Source of the DNA: an uncultured Erysipelotrichaceae bacterium
GTDB lineage: Bacteria; Bacillota_I; Bacilli_A; RFN20; CAG-826
Reading direction: 5' to 3'
Assembly: GCA_902787955.1 (NCBI GenBank)
Contig: CADAIJ010000002.1
Span: 62,001 to 126,000, forward strand
DNA: 64,000 bases
The notes under the pieces were generated by a model. The model had not been told where the DNA came from. It worked only from the letters and a program-made list of their open reading frames with translations, and made no database searches. The translations under genes were made by a program, and so were the position numbers. The number at the start of each line of letters is the position of its first letter. The first letter of the stretch is position 1. Shown in pieces: positions 55,301 to 61,395 of the stretch.

Positions 55301-56530
55301 AATCATGTTAACGAAATTAATGGTGTCACTACAGTTAACGAAGAAGAACATGATGAACATCAATTTGATGCGTTAAAACATAATGTCACTAAAGAAGTTA
55401 ACGATATCAAGATTGATTTCACATTTAAGAAAGTATTATTAACTGGTTCAACTGGATTCTTAGGAATTCATATTTTAAATGAACTCGTTAATCAAAAATG
55501 CCAAGTTGTTACTTTAGTAAGAGGTGGATCTATCTCTGCAAAAGAAAGATTACTTGGTTTAATGGCGTATTATTTTGATTCTCCACGTACTGAAGAAATT
55601 GAAAAATATGTCGAAGTAGTGGAAGGTGATGTCACCGATGAAACACTATATGAAAAACTAAAAGATTATGATTTCAATATCATTATCAACTCTGCAGCGA
55701 TTGTTAAACACTTCGCTAATGATGACATTATTGAAAAGATCAATGTTGGTGGAGTTAAAAACTTAATTGAAATCGCCAAGAAGAAAAACGCTCGTATCGT
55801 TCAAATCTCAACTTTATCTGTCGCTGGTGAAAATATTGATAATAAGTTTGAACCATCCTTCAAGATTAAAGAAGATATGCTCGATTTCGGACAAGATGTT
55901 TCTAATAAATATGTTCACTCCAAATTTAATGCGGAAAAAGCAATCCTTGAAGCAGTGGATAACGATAAACTTGACGGCAAGATTATCCGTGTTGGTAACT
56001 TAATGTCTAGACAAAGCGATGGCGAATTCCAAGCTAACTCTATTACAAACGGATTTATGAGAGACTTAAAAGGCTATGCCACATTGCATGAATTCCCAGT
56101 AAATAATATGGATGTAACTGTTGACTTCTCGCCAATTGACGAAGTAGCTAAAACTATCATTCTTTTATCAAAAACACCGCAGAAGTTCACTGTTTTCCAT
56201 TCTGCTAACTCTCATATGGTTGAAATGGGCGACATTATTTATGTCTTAAATGAACTTGCATTTGATATTAAAGTTGTACCAGATGATGAGTTTTTAGAAA
56301 CAATGAAGAAGACGATGATGGATGATTCTAAGAGCATGCTTGTTTCTTCCTTAATTTCTTATTCTAGTAGCGATATGCACACTCACTCATTTATTGGTTC
56401 AGATAACGAATTTACGAATAAAGCTTTATATCATCTCTCCTATAAGTGGCCAATTACGGACTATGAATACTTAAAGAATGCGATTGAATCTCTTATGACT
56501 CTTGGCTTCTTCGAAAGGACTGATTTATGA
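49307..56530 (+). CDS. Dimodular nonribosomal peptide synthetase with reductive release (C-A-T-C-A-T-R)
   Basis: A 2407-residue synthetase. C1 is at about 1-420 (motif FHLIMDG, H122), A1 at about 430-905 (YTSGSTGLPKG, LYGPTEG), T1 carries Ser953 in GLTSVSS, C2 has HHIICDG (1121-1127), A2 is at about 1450-1915 (YTSGSTGKPKG, GYGPTET) and T2 carries Ser1966 in GGTSL. A terminal thioester reductase runs from about 2040 to 2407 (TGSTGFLG, catalytic Tyr2202 and Lys2206 in YVHSK). The reductase should release a dipeptide aldehyde. A starting C domain suggests N-acylation. Gut dimodular enzymes of this kind make peptide aldehydes that can cyclise to pyrazinones. My hand-read specificity codes are DAMFFVLVYK (A1) and DAQFDGGITK (A2), and I do not assign substrates from them. 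Confidence 0.93.
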   Translation: MAKQFFPLSKSEEGIYISSLNGGDAYNLAHLVNLGKGFKKEDVESALKKVLEAHPYLNTELSTNDEGNIVKSIVDREFKLEYEEVKEVKVDSKPYELLNSPLYRFKLFKVKDELVLYFDFFHLIMDGTSIKVFIDDLFLALEGKDLEKEKENANDYVVLEQSNLKSKLFEEGKNYYDKLIGGIEVDSSLVEDKKEDAVSYQNMHHTLSISNAKVKEVTKKLGIKTSTYFLAAFSFLLAKYGMDNEALFLTVNNARTEGVRRSFGSYVKTYPLYINFENIKDVKTLLNTVNEENINNVKHNDYPLSSMVKELGLSSDVIFAYQGDYFYKGLLNGKEVTVEQLERKDGKEKLAIELHRDGDKFIMWVEYRSDIYYEKTIKQFVKLYDLILNEFLKLSELNDINLVDSEELKLLESFNNIDPQYLDNSKTVLDDFEGVVKKYPDNVAVVFKDKKYTYKEVDKITTRIANELIKHGAGKEKVVSILIHKSEYIVLASLGVIKANSAYQPLDPTYPEDRLNFMVKDSSAIILIRDDDLGGIIHDFKGKEILTSELLSFTDDTPIKVKPEAKDLFIMLYTSGSTGLPKGVMLEHGNIHAFTKFHRNIQQIDEHSHCSAYASYGFDADMMDLYPTLTSGATLYVIPDEMRLNLVELGEYFEKNAITHSFITTQVGRQFASEIKCSSLKYFAVGGEKLVPMNPPTGYKFFNLYGPTEGTVYCTMQEVDKLYYRIPIGKALPTYKVYVLDKNKKRLPVYCNGELYISGPQVARGYLNREKEHKEAFLTNPFTNEKGYEKLYKTGDIVRFLEDGRIDFIGRKDGQVKIRGFRIELSEVEGVIREFPGIKDATIKDFTDPSGVKYIVAYIVSDKTIDVDELNKFIASKKPPYMVPAYTMQIDKIPLNQNQKVNKRALPEVQIKTEEIVPPSNENEQTVFDILKDVLGHDQFGVTSDIFNVGLTSVSSIRFTILLSKKFNKSVENEDLKNNPTIKTLVEFLCKKGEEKSYSLLEEYPITKTQEGIFVECASKVDSTTYNIPFLFKLDENMDLNKLKDALVKTLDNHPYLKTTLKMDDNGDIKAVRKETESIVSVLKQDIEIDKLIRPFKLLGSPLYRIEIYEGKDNYLFLDFHHIICDGTSEAIFISDLDKAYKGEELQKEEFTGFEVALKEKDDLASDKLEKAKAFYKDVLKDIDGEYALKKDLKTKKQSRLASIDYSLKVDNKVINEFVKKNKLTNNALFNFVFGFALSKFIYRKDALYVTIYNGRKSSKLFNTTSMLVKTLPVYLAYDEEDKIINDITKVKDELSGLEENDLYSFADIVKDYDLSADVMFAYQGDDFTFKQIGGFNVESVLLESDTAKTPFGLDIFLEDGVFRAHYEYDEAVFNPNTIASFNRLYELVLNETLVKTFVKEINTLSEEDKKLYEITNNTDVKIPEGVTVNKLFEKQAELHKDKVAVIDTNSKFTYKELNELANKIAHTLIDNGVSTSKTVVMLMPRIKEAYAVRQGIVKSGGAFVPIDPKYPDDRVSYIVENSGTKYLVTTKAIYEEKKALLDGFKIKIFLVEDVVKSNKITNPNVNINQKDLCYVIYTSGSTGKPKGVMLTHRNLLNYVLDDNNLSTMEYRSIGDSCVSCSFASLSFDASLQEEFVPLTHGLTAVIASEKEIENPMLLAEALMRNKVNLMFMTPSFVSNLLDIPQFVEALRNFKILDMGAEAVPIELCQKLRGLGVNAQINNGYGPTETTITSTYSTVKDEYMTIGRPIGNTKAFILDKAGHILPINAIGDLTLAGESVGLGYLGNPEKTKAAFIEVNGLRAYRTGDLGRINGDGNIEFFGRLDNQVKLRGLRVELGEIEKAINSYPGISTVVVIVKNSPEGDYLVAYFVASKEIDKADLTAHISKTLTPYMIPKAMVQLDKLPLTPNGKVDKKNLPEVQLKEEKKVVKEASNELEKKILAIFQKALGSTNIGIDDDFFEMGGTSLSVSKIAILALNENLPISYGDVFEYPTVLELENHVNEINGVTTVNEEEHDEHQFDALKHNVTKEVNDIKIDFTFKKVLLTGSTGFLGIHILNELVNQKCQVVTLVRGGSISAKERLLGLMAYYFDSPRTEEIEKYVEVVEGDVTDETLYEKLKDYDFNIIINSAAIVKHFANDDIIEKINVGGVKNLIEIAKKKNARIVQISTLSVAGENIDNKFEPSFKIKEDMLDFGQDVSNKYVHSKFNAEKAILEAVDNDKLDGKIIRVGNLMSRQSDGEFQANSITNGFMRDLKGYATLHEFPVNNMDVTVDFSPIDEVAKTIILLSKTPQKFTVFHSANSHMVEMGDIIYVLNELAFDIKVVPDDEFLETMKKTMMDDSKSMLVSSLISYSSSDMHTHSFIGSDNEFTNKALYHLSYKWPITDYEYLKNAIESLMTLGFFERTDL

Positions 56531-58302
56531 GTCTAGAAAGAAACTCAAAATTAATTAACAAGAAATTCATTCATTATTTAATTCCTTCAATAGTGATGAT
56601 TTTTGCAATGTCATTCTCATCACTTTTAGATGGAATATTAATAGGCAATATGATTTCTGGTGAAGCTCTTGCTGCGACTTCCCTTGTTATGCCTGTTTTA
56701 TATATCATTCAGGCTCCAGGGTTTGCAATTGGAGTAGGGGGATCAATAGTTATCGCTAATAAACTTGGGAAAAGAGATATTGAAGGCGCGAAAAAAGCAT
56801 TCTCCTTATCCCTTATTATTGGTGTAGCTATTTCTTTAGTATTTGCCGCCTTGTCATTTGTTATCTCTGATCCATTAGCAAAGCTATTTGGTGAAGCTTC
56901 TTATGAATTTTCATACCAATACATATTTATGTATTTATTAACTGACCCAATTATTACCTTAGCTTTGCTTTTAGGTAACTTTATGGCGGTTGATAATAAC
57001 CCAAGAACTTCCTCAATCTTTTTTGTTGTATCTAATGTTGCAAAGATTGGCTTAGAAGTCCTCTTAATCTATTTATTAAATGGATCTAATAACGGAATGT
57101 ATGGAGCGGCTTTATCAACTGGAGCAGGTTTCCTTGTCGCATTCGCAGTTATTCCTTTTTACTTAAAAAGTAAGAAGAGAATGCTTAAATTTACATTTAA
57201 AATTCGTAAAGAAAAAGTATGGGATATCTTTAAATCATCCTCAACAAGTGGCCTCAATATGGTTTTAACCGCGATTCAAAGTTTCATTGTTAATATCTAT
57301 ATTGGTAAGTTAATTACCGCGCCTGTTGACTTATTAGCCTTTGGCCTTATCGCTAACGTTGTATTTGTCTTTGATTTATTCTGTGGAGGTATTATAAGCG
57401 TTATTCCAACCATGGTAGGAATCTTCTATGGTGAGAAAGATTTATACTCGCTTAAGTCTATTACAAGGAAGATTTATTTGATAAATATTGGAGTTACTAG
57501 TGTTATTTTAGCGTTTATTCTTATTGCTCCTAACGTATATTGCTATATCTTTGGATATGCTGATGAAGCAAATATGGAATACGTTTCAATGTTAATTCGA
57601 ATCTATCTTATTTCCTTCATTCCATACGAAATTAATAAGTTCTCGATGAATTATTACCCATCGATTGATAAGAATATACCTTCTTTAATCGTGGTATTTT
57701 TAAGAGAACTTGTCATTGTTCTTCCATTAACATTAGTGTTACTTTTCTCCAACGGTATTTTAGGTTACACAATTGCTTGTTCAGTAAACGAAATCGCCAC
57801 AGTACTTATTACTTATATCTTTATTCTTATTTATAATAAAAAGAAACATACGCATGGAATATTTATGTTTGAAAACGATGAAGTAGAATCATTCGAAACA
57901 TCCTTAGATAACGATATTACTAACGCTGCTCTTATCTCGGAAGAATTAACTAAATTTGCTAAATCAGTTGGAGTAGAAGAAAGAGATGCTCAAGTAGTTG
58001 GTTTAGCGGGTGAAGAAATGGTTAATAACATCATTACTTATGGATATCGTCACAACCATAAATACTGGATTGATGTTGCATTAAAGAAAGTTAATGACAC
58101 ACTTATCTTACGTATTAGAGACGATGGAATGCCATTTGATCCTACTAAATATGAATTCGATAATGATGAAAATTATTCCACTAGTGGAATTCAATTAATA
58201 AGTGCATTAACTGACAAAATGACTTATATGCGTATCTTAAGTTTTAATAACACAATATTTGAAATAAATCTCGGAGGTGATCACGATGGAGATAGTAATT
58301 AA
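56527..58302 (+). CDS. MATE-family exporter fused to an RsbW-like histidine-kinase-type ATPase domain
   Basis: A 591-residue protein. Residues 1 to about 445 are a 12-helix MATE multidrug/metabolite exporter. Residues about 455-591 are a soluble HATPase domain of the anti-sigma-factor type (N-box EEMVNNII near 496, G1 box RDDGMPFDP near 531, G2 region SGIQLI). RsbW-like domains bind ATP and phosphorylate or sequester STAS partners. A STAS gene overlaps its end by 17 bp, so the pair looks like a partner switch that could gate export. The ATG overlaps the NRPS stop codon (ATGA), which ties it to the NRPS product. Confidence 0.85.
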   Translation: MSLERNSKLINKKFIHYLIPSIVMIFAMSFSSLLDGILIGNMISGEALAATSLVMPVLYIIQAPGFAIGVGGSIVIANKLGKRDIEGAKKAFSLSLIIGVAISLVFAALSFVISDPLAKLFGEASYEFSYQYIFMYLLTDPIITLALLLGNFMAVDNNPRTSSIFFVVSNVAKIGLEVLLIYLLNGSNNGMYGAALSTGAGFLVAFAVIPFYLKSKKRMLKFTFKIRKEKVWDIFKSSSTSGLNMVLTAIQSFIVNIYIGKLITAPVDLLAFGLIANVVFVFDLFCGGIISVIPTMVGIFYGEKDLYSLKSITRKIYLINIGVTSVILAFILIAPNVYCYIFGYADEANMEYVSMLIRIYLISFIPYEINKFSMNYYPSIDKNIPSLIVVFLRELVIVLPLTLVLLFSNGILGYTIACSVNEIATVLITYIFILIYNKKKHTHGIFMFENDEVESFETSLDNDITNAALISEELTKFAKSVGVEERDAQVVGLAGEEMVNNIITYGYRHNHKYWIDVALKKVNDTLILRIRDDGMPFDPTKYEFDNDENYSTSGIQLISALTDKMTYMRILSFNNTIFEINLGGDHDGDSN

Positions 58303-58585
58303 TCATAATAAGGAAGAAATGGTTATCGCTTTAACTGGTCGACTTGATACAGTTACTTCTTTAGACCTTTTAAAAGCGTTCAATGAAGAAGATATTGTTG
58401 AACCAGTTGTAACCGTTGATATGAAGAATTTAGAATACATTTCTTCCGCTGGTTTAAGAGCCTTATTATCGATGAAAAAAGAACTCAAAACCAAAGATAA
58501 AGTTCTTGAAGTAGCGAACTTAAATAAGGTTTGTACCGAAGTATTTAAGGTTACCGGATTTATAAATATCTTAACTGTTAAATAA
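58286..58585 (+). CDS. STAS-domain protein (anti-anti-sigma-factor-like)
   Basis: A 99-residue single STAS domain. The phosphorylatable Ser region is YISSAGLRALL, with MEIVINHNKEEMVIALTGRL at the start, as in SpoIIAA/RsbV. Its natural partner is the RsbW-like domain fused to the exporter encoded just upstream, with which it overlaps by 17 bp. GGAGG at 58273-58277 selects the ATG at 58286, although a GTG at 58277 is in frame. No sigma factor gene is nearby, so the target may be the transporter itself. Confidence 0.85.
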   Translation: MEIVINHNKEEMVIALTGRLDTVTSLDLLKAFNEEDIVEPVVTVDMKNLEYISSAGLRALLSMKKELKTKDKVLEVANLNKVCTEVFKVTGFINILTVK

Positions 58586-58590
58586 TTAAT

Positions 58591-58640
58591 TTTTTGAAGT
58601 AAATTTTCCCAAAGAGGGGATTTCCTATAGGATTTTTGCG
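58591..58640 (+). repeat. Recurring TTTTCCCAAAG element, copy E
   Basis: TTTTTTGAA, TTTTCCCAAAGAGGGGA, TTTCCTATAGGA and TTTTTGCG in order, between the STAS gene and the regulator promoter. Confidence 0.5.
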
Positions 58641-58691
58641 AATGTTTACTATTTATTCTTTAGTCTAAATAGATTATTAAAAGAATTCCTT

Positions 58692-58708
58692 TATAATAGA
58701 AATATAAT
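58692..58708 (+). promoter_or_regulatory. Tandem -10 boxes of the response regulator gene
   Basis: TATAAT at 58692-58697 and again at 58703-58708, without a good -35. The second box is too close to the ribosome site to be the only promoter. Confidence 0.4.
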
Positions 58709-58722
58709 AAGGCGGTGTGAAG

Positions 58723-59484
58723 ATGCGCATATTACTTGTTGATGATGAAGATTTACAATTATTAAGGCTTGAGAGTGAAGTTAAAAAAGCTTTAGGAAAT
58801 TCGGCTGAATTATTTTCATACAAGAATCCTCTCGACGCTTTAAAAGATCATAGAAGTAGCGTTATCGATATTGCTTTTTTAGATATTGAAATGCCAGGAC
58901 TTAACGGCGTTGAATTAGCTAAACAGCTTAAAAAGATTAATCCTCTTATCAATATCATTTTTGTTACTGCCTATAGTGAATACGCAGTTGACGCCTATAA
59001 TCTCCATGCCTCTGGATATGTAACAAAACCTGTTACTGCTGCTCGTATCAAAGAAGAAATTGAAGCTTTAAGATATCCACTTCAATTAACTGGAAATAAA
59101 AAACTCCAAATTAAATGCTTTGGTAATTTTGAAGTATTTGTGGATGGAGAACCAATTCGCTTCTCATATAAAAAATCTAAAGAAGCTTTTGCTTATTTAG
59201 TGGATAGAGAAGGCTCCGCTATTAATGTTAATGAACTTAACGCTATTTTATGGGAAGAAGATCACCCTTCCTATTTAAGAAACTTAATCGCTGATATTCA
59301 ACTTACACTTAAAAACGCTGGATGTGGTGATGTATTTGTTAAAAGACATAATGAATGTTATATCGATGTAACTAAAGTCGATTGTGACGCTTATCAATAT
59401 AAAAAAGGCGATCCTAACGCAATTAGACTTTATCGCGGGGAATATATGATTCAATATTCCTGGCCAATTTTTGAAGACGCATAA
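58723..59484 (+). CDS. Response regulator with a SARP-like winged-helix output domain
   Basis: A 253-residue regulator. The receiver domain (1 to about 118) has the acidic pocket VDDED, phospho-acceptor Asp54 in FLDIEMPG, the Thr of VTAYSEYA and the Lys of VTKPV. Residues about 125-205 form an OmpR/SARP-type winged helix (LQIKCFGNFEVFVDGEPI, YLVDREGSAINVNELNAILW), and the C-terminus matches the start of a BTAD-like segment (VDCDAYQY). A GGCGG-containing site favours the ATG at 58723 over a GTG at 58717. No histidine kinase gene is in the window. The heptamer repeats of P1 begin 15 bp after its stop, so it is the obvious candidate to bind them. Confidence 0.8.
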   Translation: MRILLVDDEDLQLLRLESEVKKALGNSAELFSYKNPLDALKDHRSSVIDIAFLDIEMPGLNGVELAKQLKKINPLINIIFVTAYSEYAVDAYNLHASGYVTKPVTAARIKEEIEALRYPLQLTGNKKLQIKCFGNFEVFVDGEPIRFSYKKSKEAFAYLVDREGSAINVNELNAILWEEDHPSYLRNLIADIQLTLKNAGCGDVFVKRHNECYIDVTKVDCDAYQYKKGDPNAIRLYRGEYMIQYSWPIFEDA

Positions 59485-59498
59485 AAATTTTTGGAATT

Positions 59499-59543
59499 TG
59501 TGGCATTTCTGTGGCACTTCTGTGGCAATGCTTTTGCTATAGT
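59499..59543 (+). promoter_or_regulatory. Triple direct-heptamer (SARP-type) promoter P1, RiPP operon
   Basis: TGTGGCA at 59499-59505, 59510-59516 and 59521-59527 (11-bp period, three copies), then exactly 10 bp to TATAGT at 59538-59543. It drives the RiPP precursor and maturase genes. The copy number is the highest of the four such promoters. Confidence 0.75.
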
Positions 59544-59577
59544 TTTTAACGACAAATGTTTTTAGGGGTAAATGATT

Positions 59578-59778
59578 ATGAAAATGAGAGAAGAATTATT
59601 AAAAGGATTAACCGAAGAACAAATCGCTAAAGTAAAAGCATTTGATAATATCAATGATTTATTTCAACTCGCTAAAGATGAAGGAGTTGAATTAAATGAT
59701 GAACAATTAGATGCTGTTAGCGGTGGTGCTTGTACTACAGAAGACGAAGACCATAAAAAACGTAAAATCGATAGTTAA
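59578..59778 (+). CDS. RiPP precursor peptide with a Nif11/NHLP-type double-glycine leader
   Basis: A 66-residue peptide with leader residues 1-50 (MREELLKGLTEEQIAK, LAKDEGVELNDEQ, LDAVSGG) and a 16-residue core ACTTEDEDHKKRKIDS. The GG site fits cleavage by the C39 peptidase domain of the exporter at 61.8 kb. The core has one Cys and many charged residues. The modification made by the adjacent radical SAM enzyme is unknown: a thioether at the Cys, or a carbon-carbon or carbon-oxygen crosslink, are options. AGGGG at 59564-59568 favours the ATG at 59578 over one at 59572. Confidence 0.8.
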   Translation: MKMREELLKGLTEEQIAKVKAFDNINDLFQLAKDEGVELNDEQLDAVSGGACTTEDEDHKKRKIDS

Positions 59779-59792
59779 TTAGGGAGTAAAAA

Positions 59793-61187
59793 ATGTATTT
59801 TAAGCTTGAAGACAATATAGCTCTTCGCAAATGGAAATATGTTGACCGTGCCATTTACGCTAGAGGAAACGAAAACGCTTTTGGTGTTTCCAAAGAAGAT
59901 TTTGAAGTTCTTTTAAAGTGCGATGGAAAACACGATTTAGAAAAAAATGAACAAATTGAACGCTTACTTGAACGTCATTACATCGAAGAATGTGAAAAAG
60001 ACGCCAAAGTAAATGAATGGTCTTTATTAAAAGAATACGAAAACTATTATTTCCCAAAGATGAATTTAATGATTACGGGGAAATGTAATTTAAATTGTCT
60101 TCACTGCTTTAACGCTAAAGACAATGCTCCTTTAAATACAGAATTATCCTATGAACAAGTTTTAAATATCCTTGATCAAGCCAAAGAAATCGGAGTTCAT
60201 GCTTTCACAATTACTGGCGGAGAACCTTTGGTTCATCGTAACTTCTTAGACATTATTAAAGCCATTTATGAAAGAGGCATGTTTGTCTTTGAACTCAACA
60301 CTAACGGTTTATTATTAACCCAAAAAATGCTTGATACATTTAAGGAAATTGGTTGCTATCCATTAATCAAGATTTCTTTTGATGGAATTGGCTACCATAA
60401 CTGGATTAGACAACACCCAAAAGCTGAAGAATTAACCATTAAAGCTATAAAGCTATGCGTTAAAAATGGCTTTAGAGTGAAAGCTCAAGTTCAAGTGAAT
60501 CGTAAAAACGTTGATGTGATGATGGAGACCGCAAAAATGTTAAACGAAATCGGCGTTGATGAAATGCGTATCATTAGAACTACTGAAGCTCCTCGTTGGG
60601 AAAAGAACTCTCCTCAATCAAGTTTAACCATTGAAGAATACTACACTACAATGCTTAAATTTGCCGAGGAATACATTCATAGCGATATGGGTATGGTTAT
60701 AGATGTTTGGCAGCTTTTACGTTTATATCCTCGTTCTAAAGTGTATGAACTTGTTCCAATTGCCTGTTCTAAAGACGAATTTAATATTCGTATTCCAATG
60801 TGCAAGGGTAATCGTGGCATGATCGCTGTTTCATCTCATGGTGAAGTCGTTCCATGCTTACAAATGTCAGGTTACTTTATTGAAAAAGGTATTAGTTTAG
60901 GTAACTTATTCAAAACGCCATTAAAAGAATTAGTTACTAATAGTCCATATCTTGATTTAGCTATGGCACCTTTACTTAAACAAATCTTAGAAAATGATAA
61001 ATGTGCAAACTGCAAATATTACAAAGTCTGTAATGGTGGATGCCCAGCTTTAGGATTACTTTATTCTAAAGATGTTAACTTCTATCACGAAGATATTACC
61101 AAATGCTATTTCTTTGAGAATGGCTGGTACGATAAGTGCAACGAAGCTTTAAAGGATTGGCGTCTTTCGAAAAAAATGGATCTTTAA
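59793..61187 (+). CDS. Radical SAM/SPASM peptide maturase
   Basis: A 464-residue enzyme. The first 80 or so residues resemble a PqqD-like leader-recognition domain (variable, not certain). The radical SAM core has the cluster motif CNLNCLHC (C98, C102, C105) and ITGGEPLVH. The SPASM region near 404-417 has CANCKYYKVC followed by NGGC, for auxiliary clusters. It most likely modifies the 16-residue core encoded immediately upstream (14-bp gap). AGGGAG precedes the ATG. The chemistry cannot be read from sequence. Confidence 0.88.
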   Translation: MYFKLEDNIALRKWKYVDRAIYARGNENAFGVSKEDFEVLLKCDGKHDLEKNEQIERLLERHYIEECEKDAKVNEWSLLKEYENYYFPKMNLMITGKCNLNCLHCFNAKDNAPLNTELSYEQVLNILDQAKEIGVHAFTITGGEPLVHRNFLDIIKAIYERGMFVFELNTNGLLLTQKMLDTFKEIGCYPLIKISFDGIGYHNWIRQHPKAEELTIKAIKLCVKNGFRVKAQVQVNRKNVDVMMETAKMLNEIGVDEMRIIRTTEAPRWEKNSPQSSLTIEEYYTTMLKFAEEYIHSDMGMVIDVWQLLRLYPRSKVYELVPIACSKDEFNIRIPMCKGNRGMIAVSSHGEVVPCLQMSGYFIEKGISLGNLFKTPLKELVTNSPYLDLAMAPLLKQILENDKCANCKYYKVCNGGCPALGLLYSKDVNFYHEDITKCYFFENGWYDKCNEALKDWRLSKKMDL

Positions 61188-61195
61188 TATCAAAG

Positions 61196-61229
61196 TGTGG
61201 CACTTTTGTGGCAGTAGCTATGCTATATT
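61196..61229 (+). promoter_or_regulatory. Direct-heptamer (SARP-type) promoter P2 with a terminator 90 bp downstream
   Basis: TGTGGCA at 61196-61202 and 61207-61213 (11-bp period), then exactly 10 bp to TATATT at 61224-61229. The predicted transcript meets a terminator at 61321-61343, so it would make either an RNA of about 105 nt or, by read-through, the exporter message. Confidence 0.65.
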
Positions 61230-61320
61230 AATCATGTCTTTTGGGCAAAAAGATGAATTCTACAAACGAATTATAGAGAATTAATTCCTTTCTAATTAAT
61301 TGACTATCTAAACACTTAAA

Positions 61321-61343
61321 AAGCACCATTATTGGTGTTTTTT
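61321..61343 (+). terminator. Terminator after the maturase / in the P2 transcript
   Basis: AAGCACCA at 61321-61328 pairs with TGGTGTTT at 61333-61340 around a TTAT loop (one G-T pair), followed by more T residues. Confidence 0.7.
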
Positions 61344-61349
61344 ATTGGG

Positions 61350-61378
61350 TTTACATCTTAATATTTTGCCGTTATAAT
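61350..61378 (+). promoter_or_regulatory. Housekeeping-type promoter of the export genes
   Basis: TTTACA at 61350-61355, a 17-bp spacer and a perfect TATAAT at 61373-61378. The ATG at 61396 follows with a leader of about 11 nt and no Shine-Dalgarno. The exporter can thus be made without the repeat-type promoters. Confidence 0.75.
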
Positions 61379-61395
61379 AAATACAAGTATTTTTT

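Noticed and set aside
18111..58640. Calling the TTTTCCCAAAG element a riboswitch
   Set aside because: Three of five copies lie upstream of the likely promoters and one is inside a terminator, so most are not in the leader of the next gene.
61234..61284. 16-codon frame MSFGQKDEFYKRIIEN after promoter P2
   Set aside because: No ribosome site, and its ATG would lie upstream of the expected transcription start; not listed as a gene.
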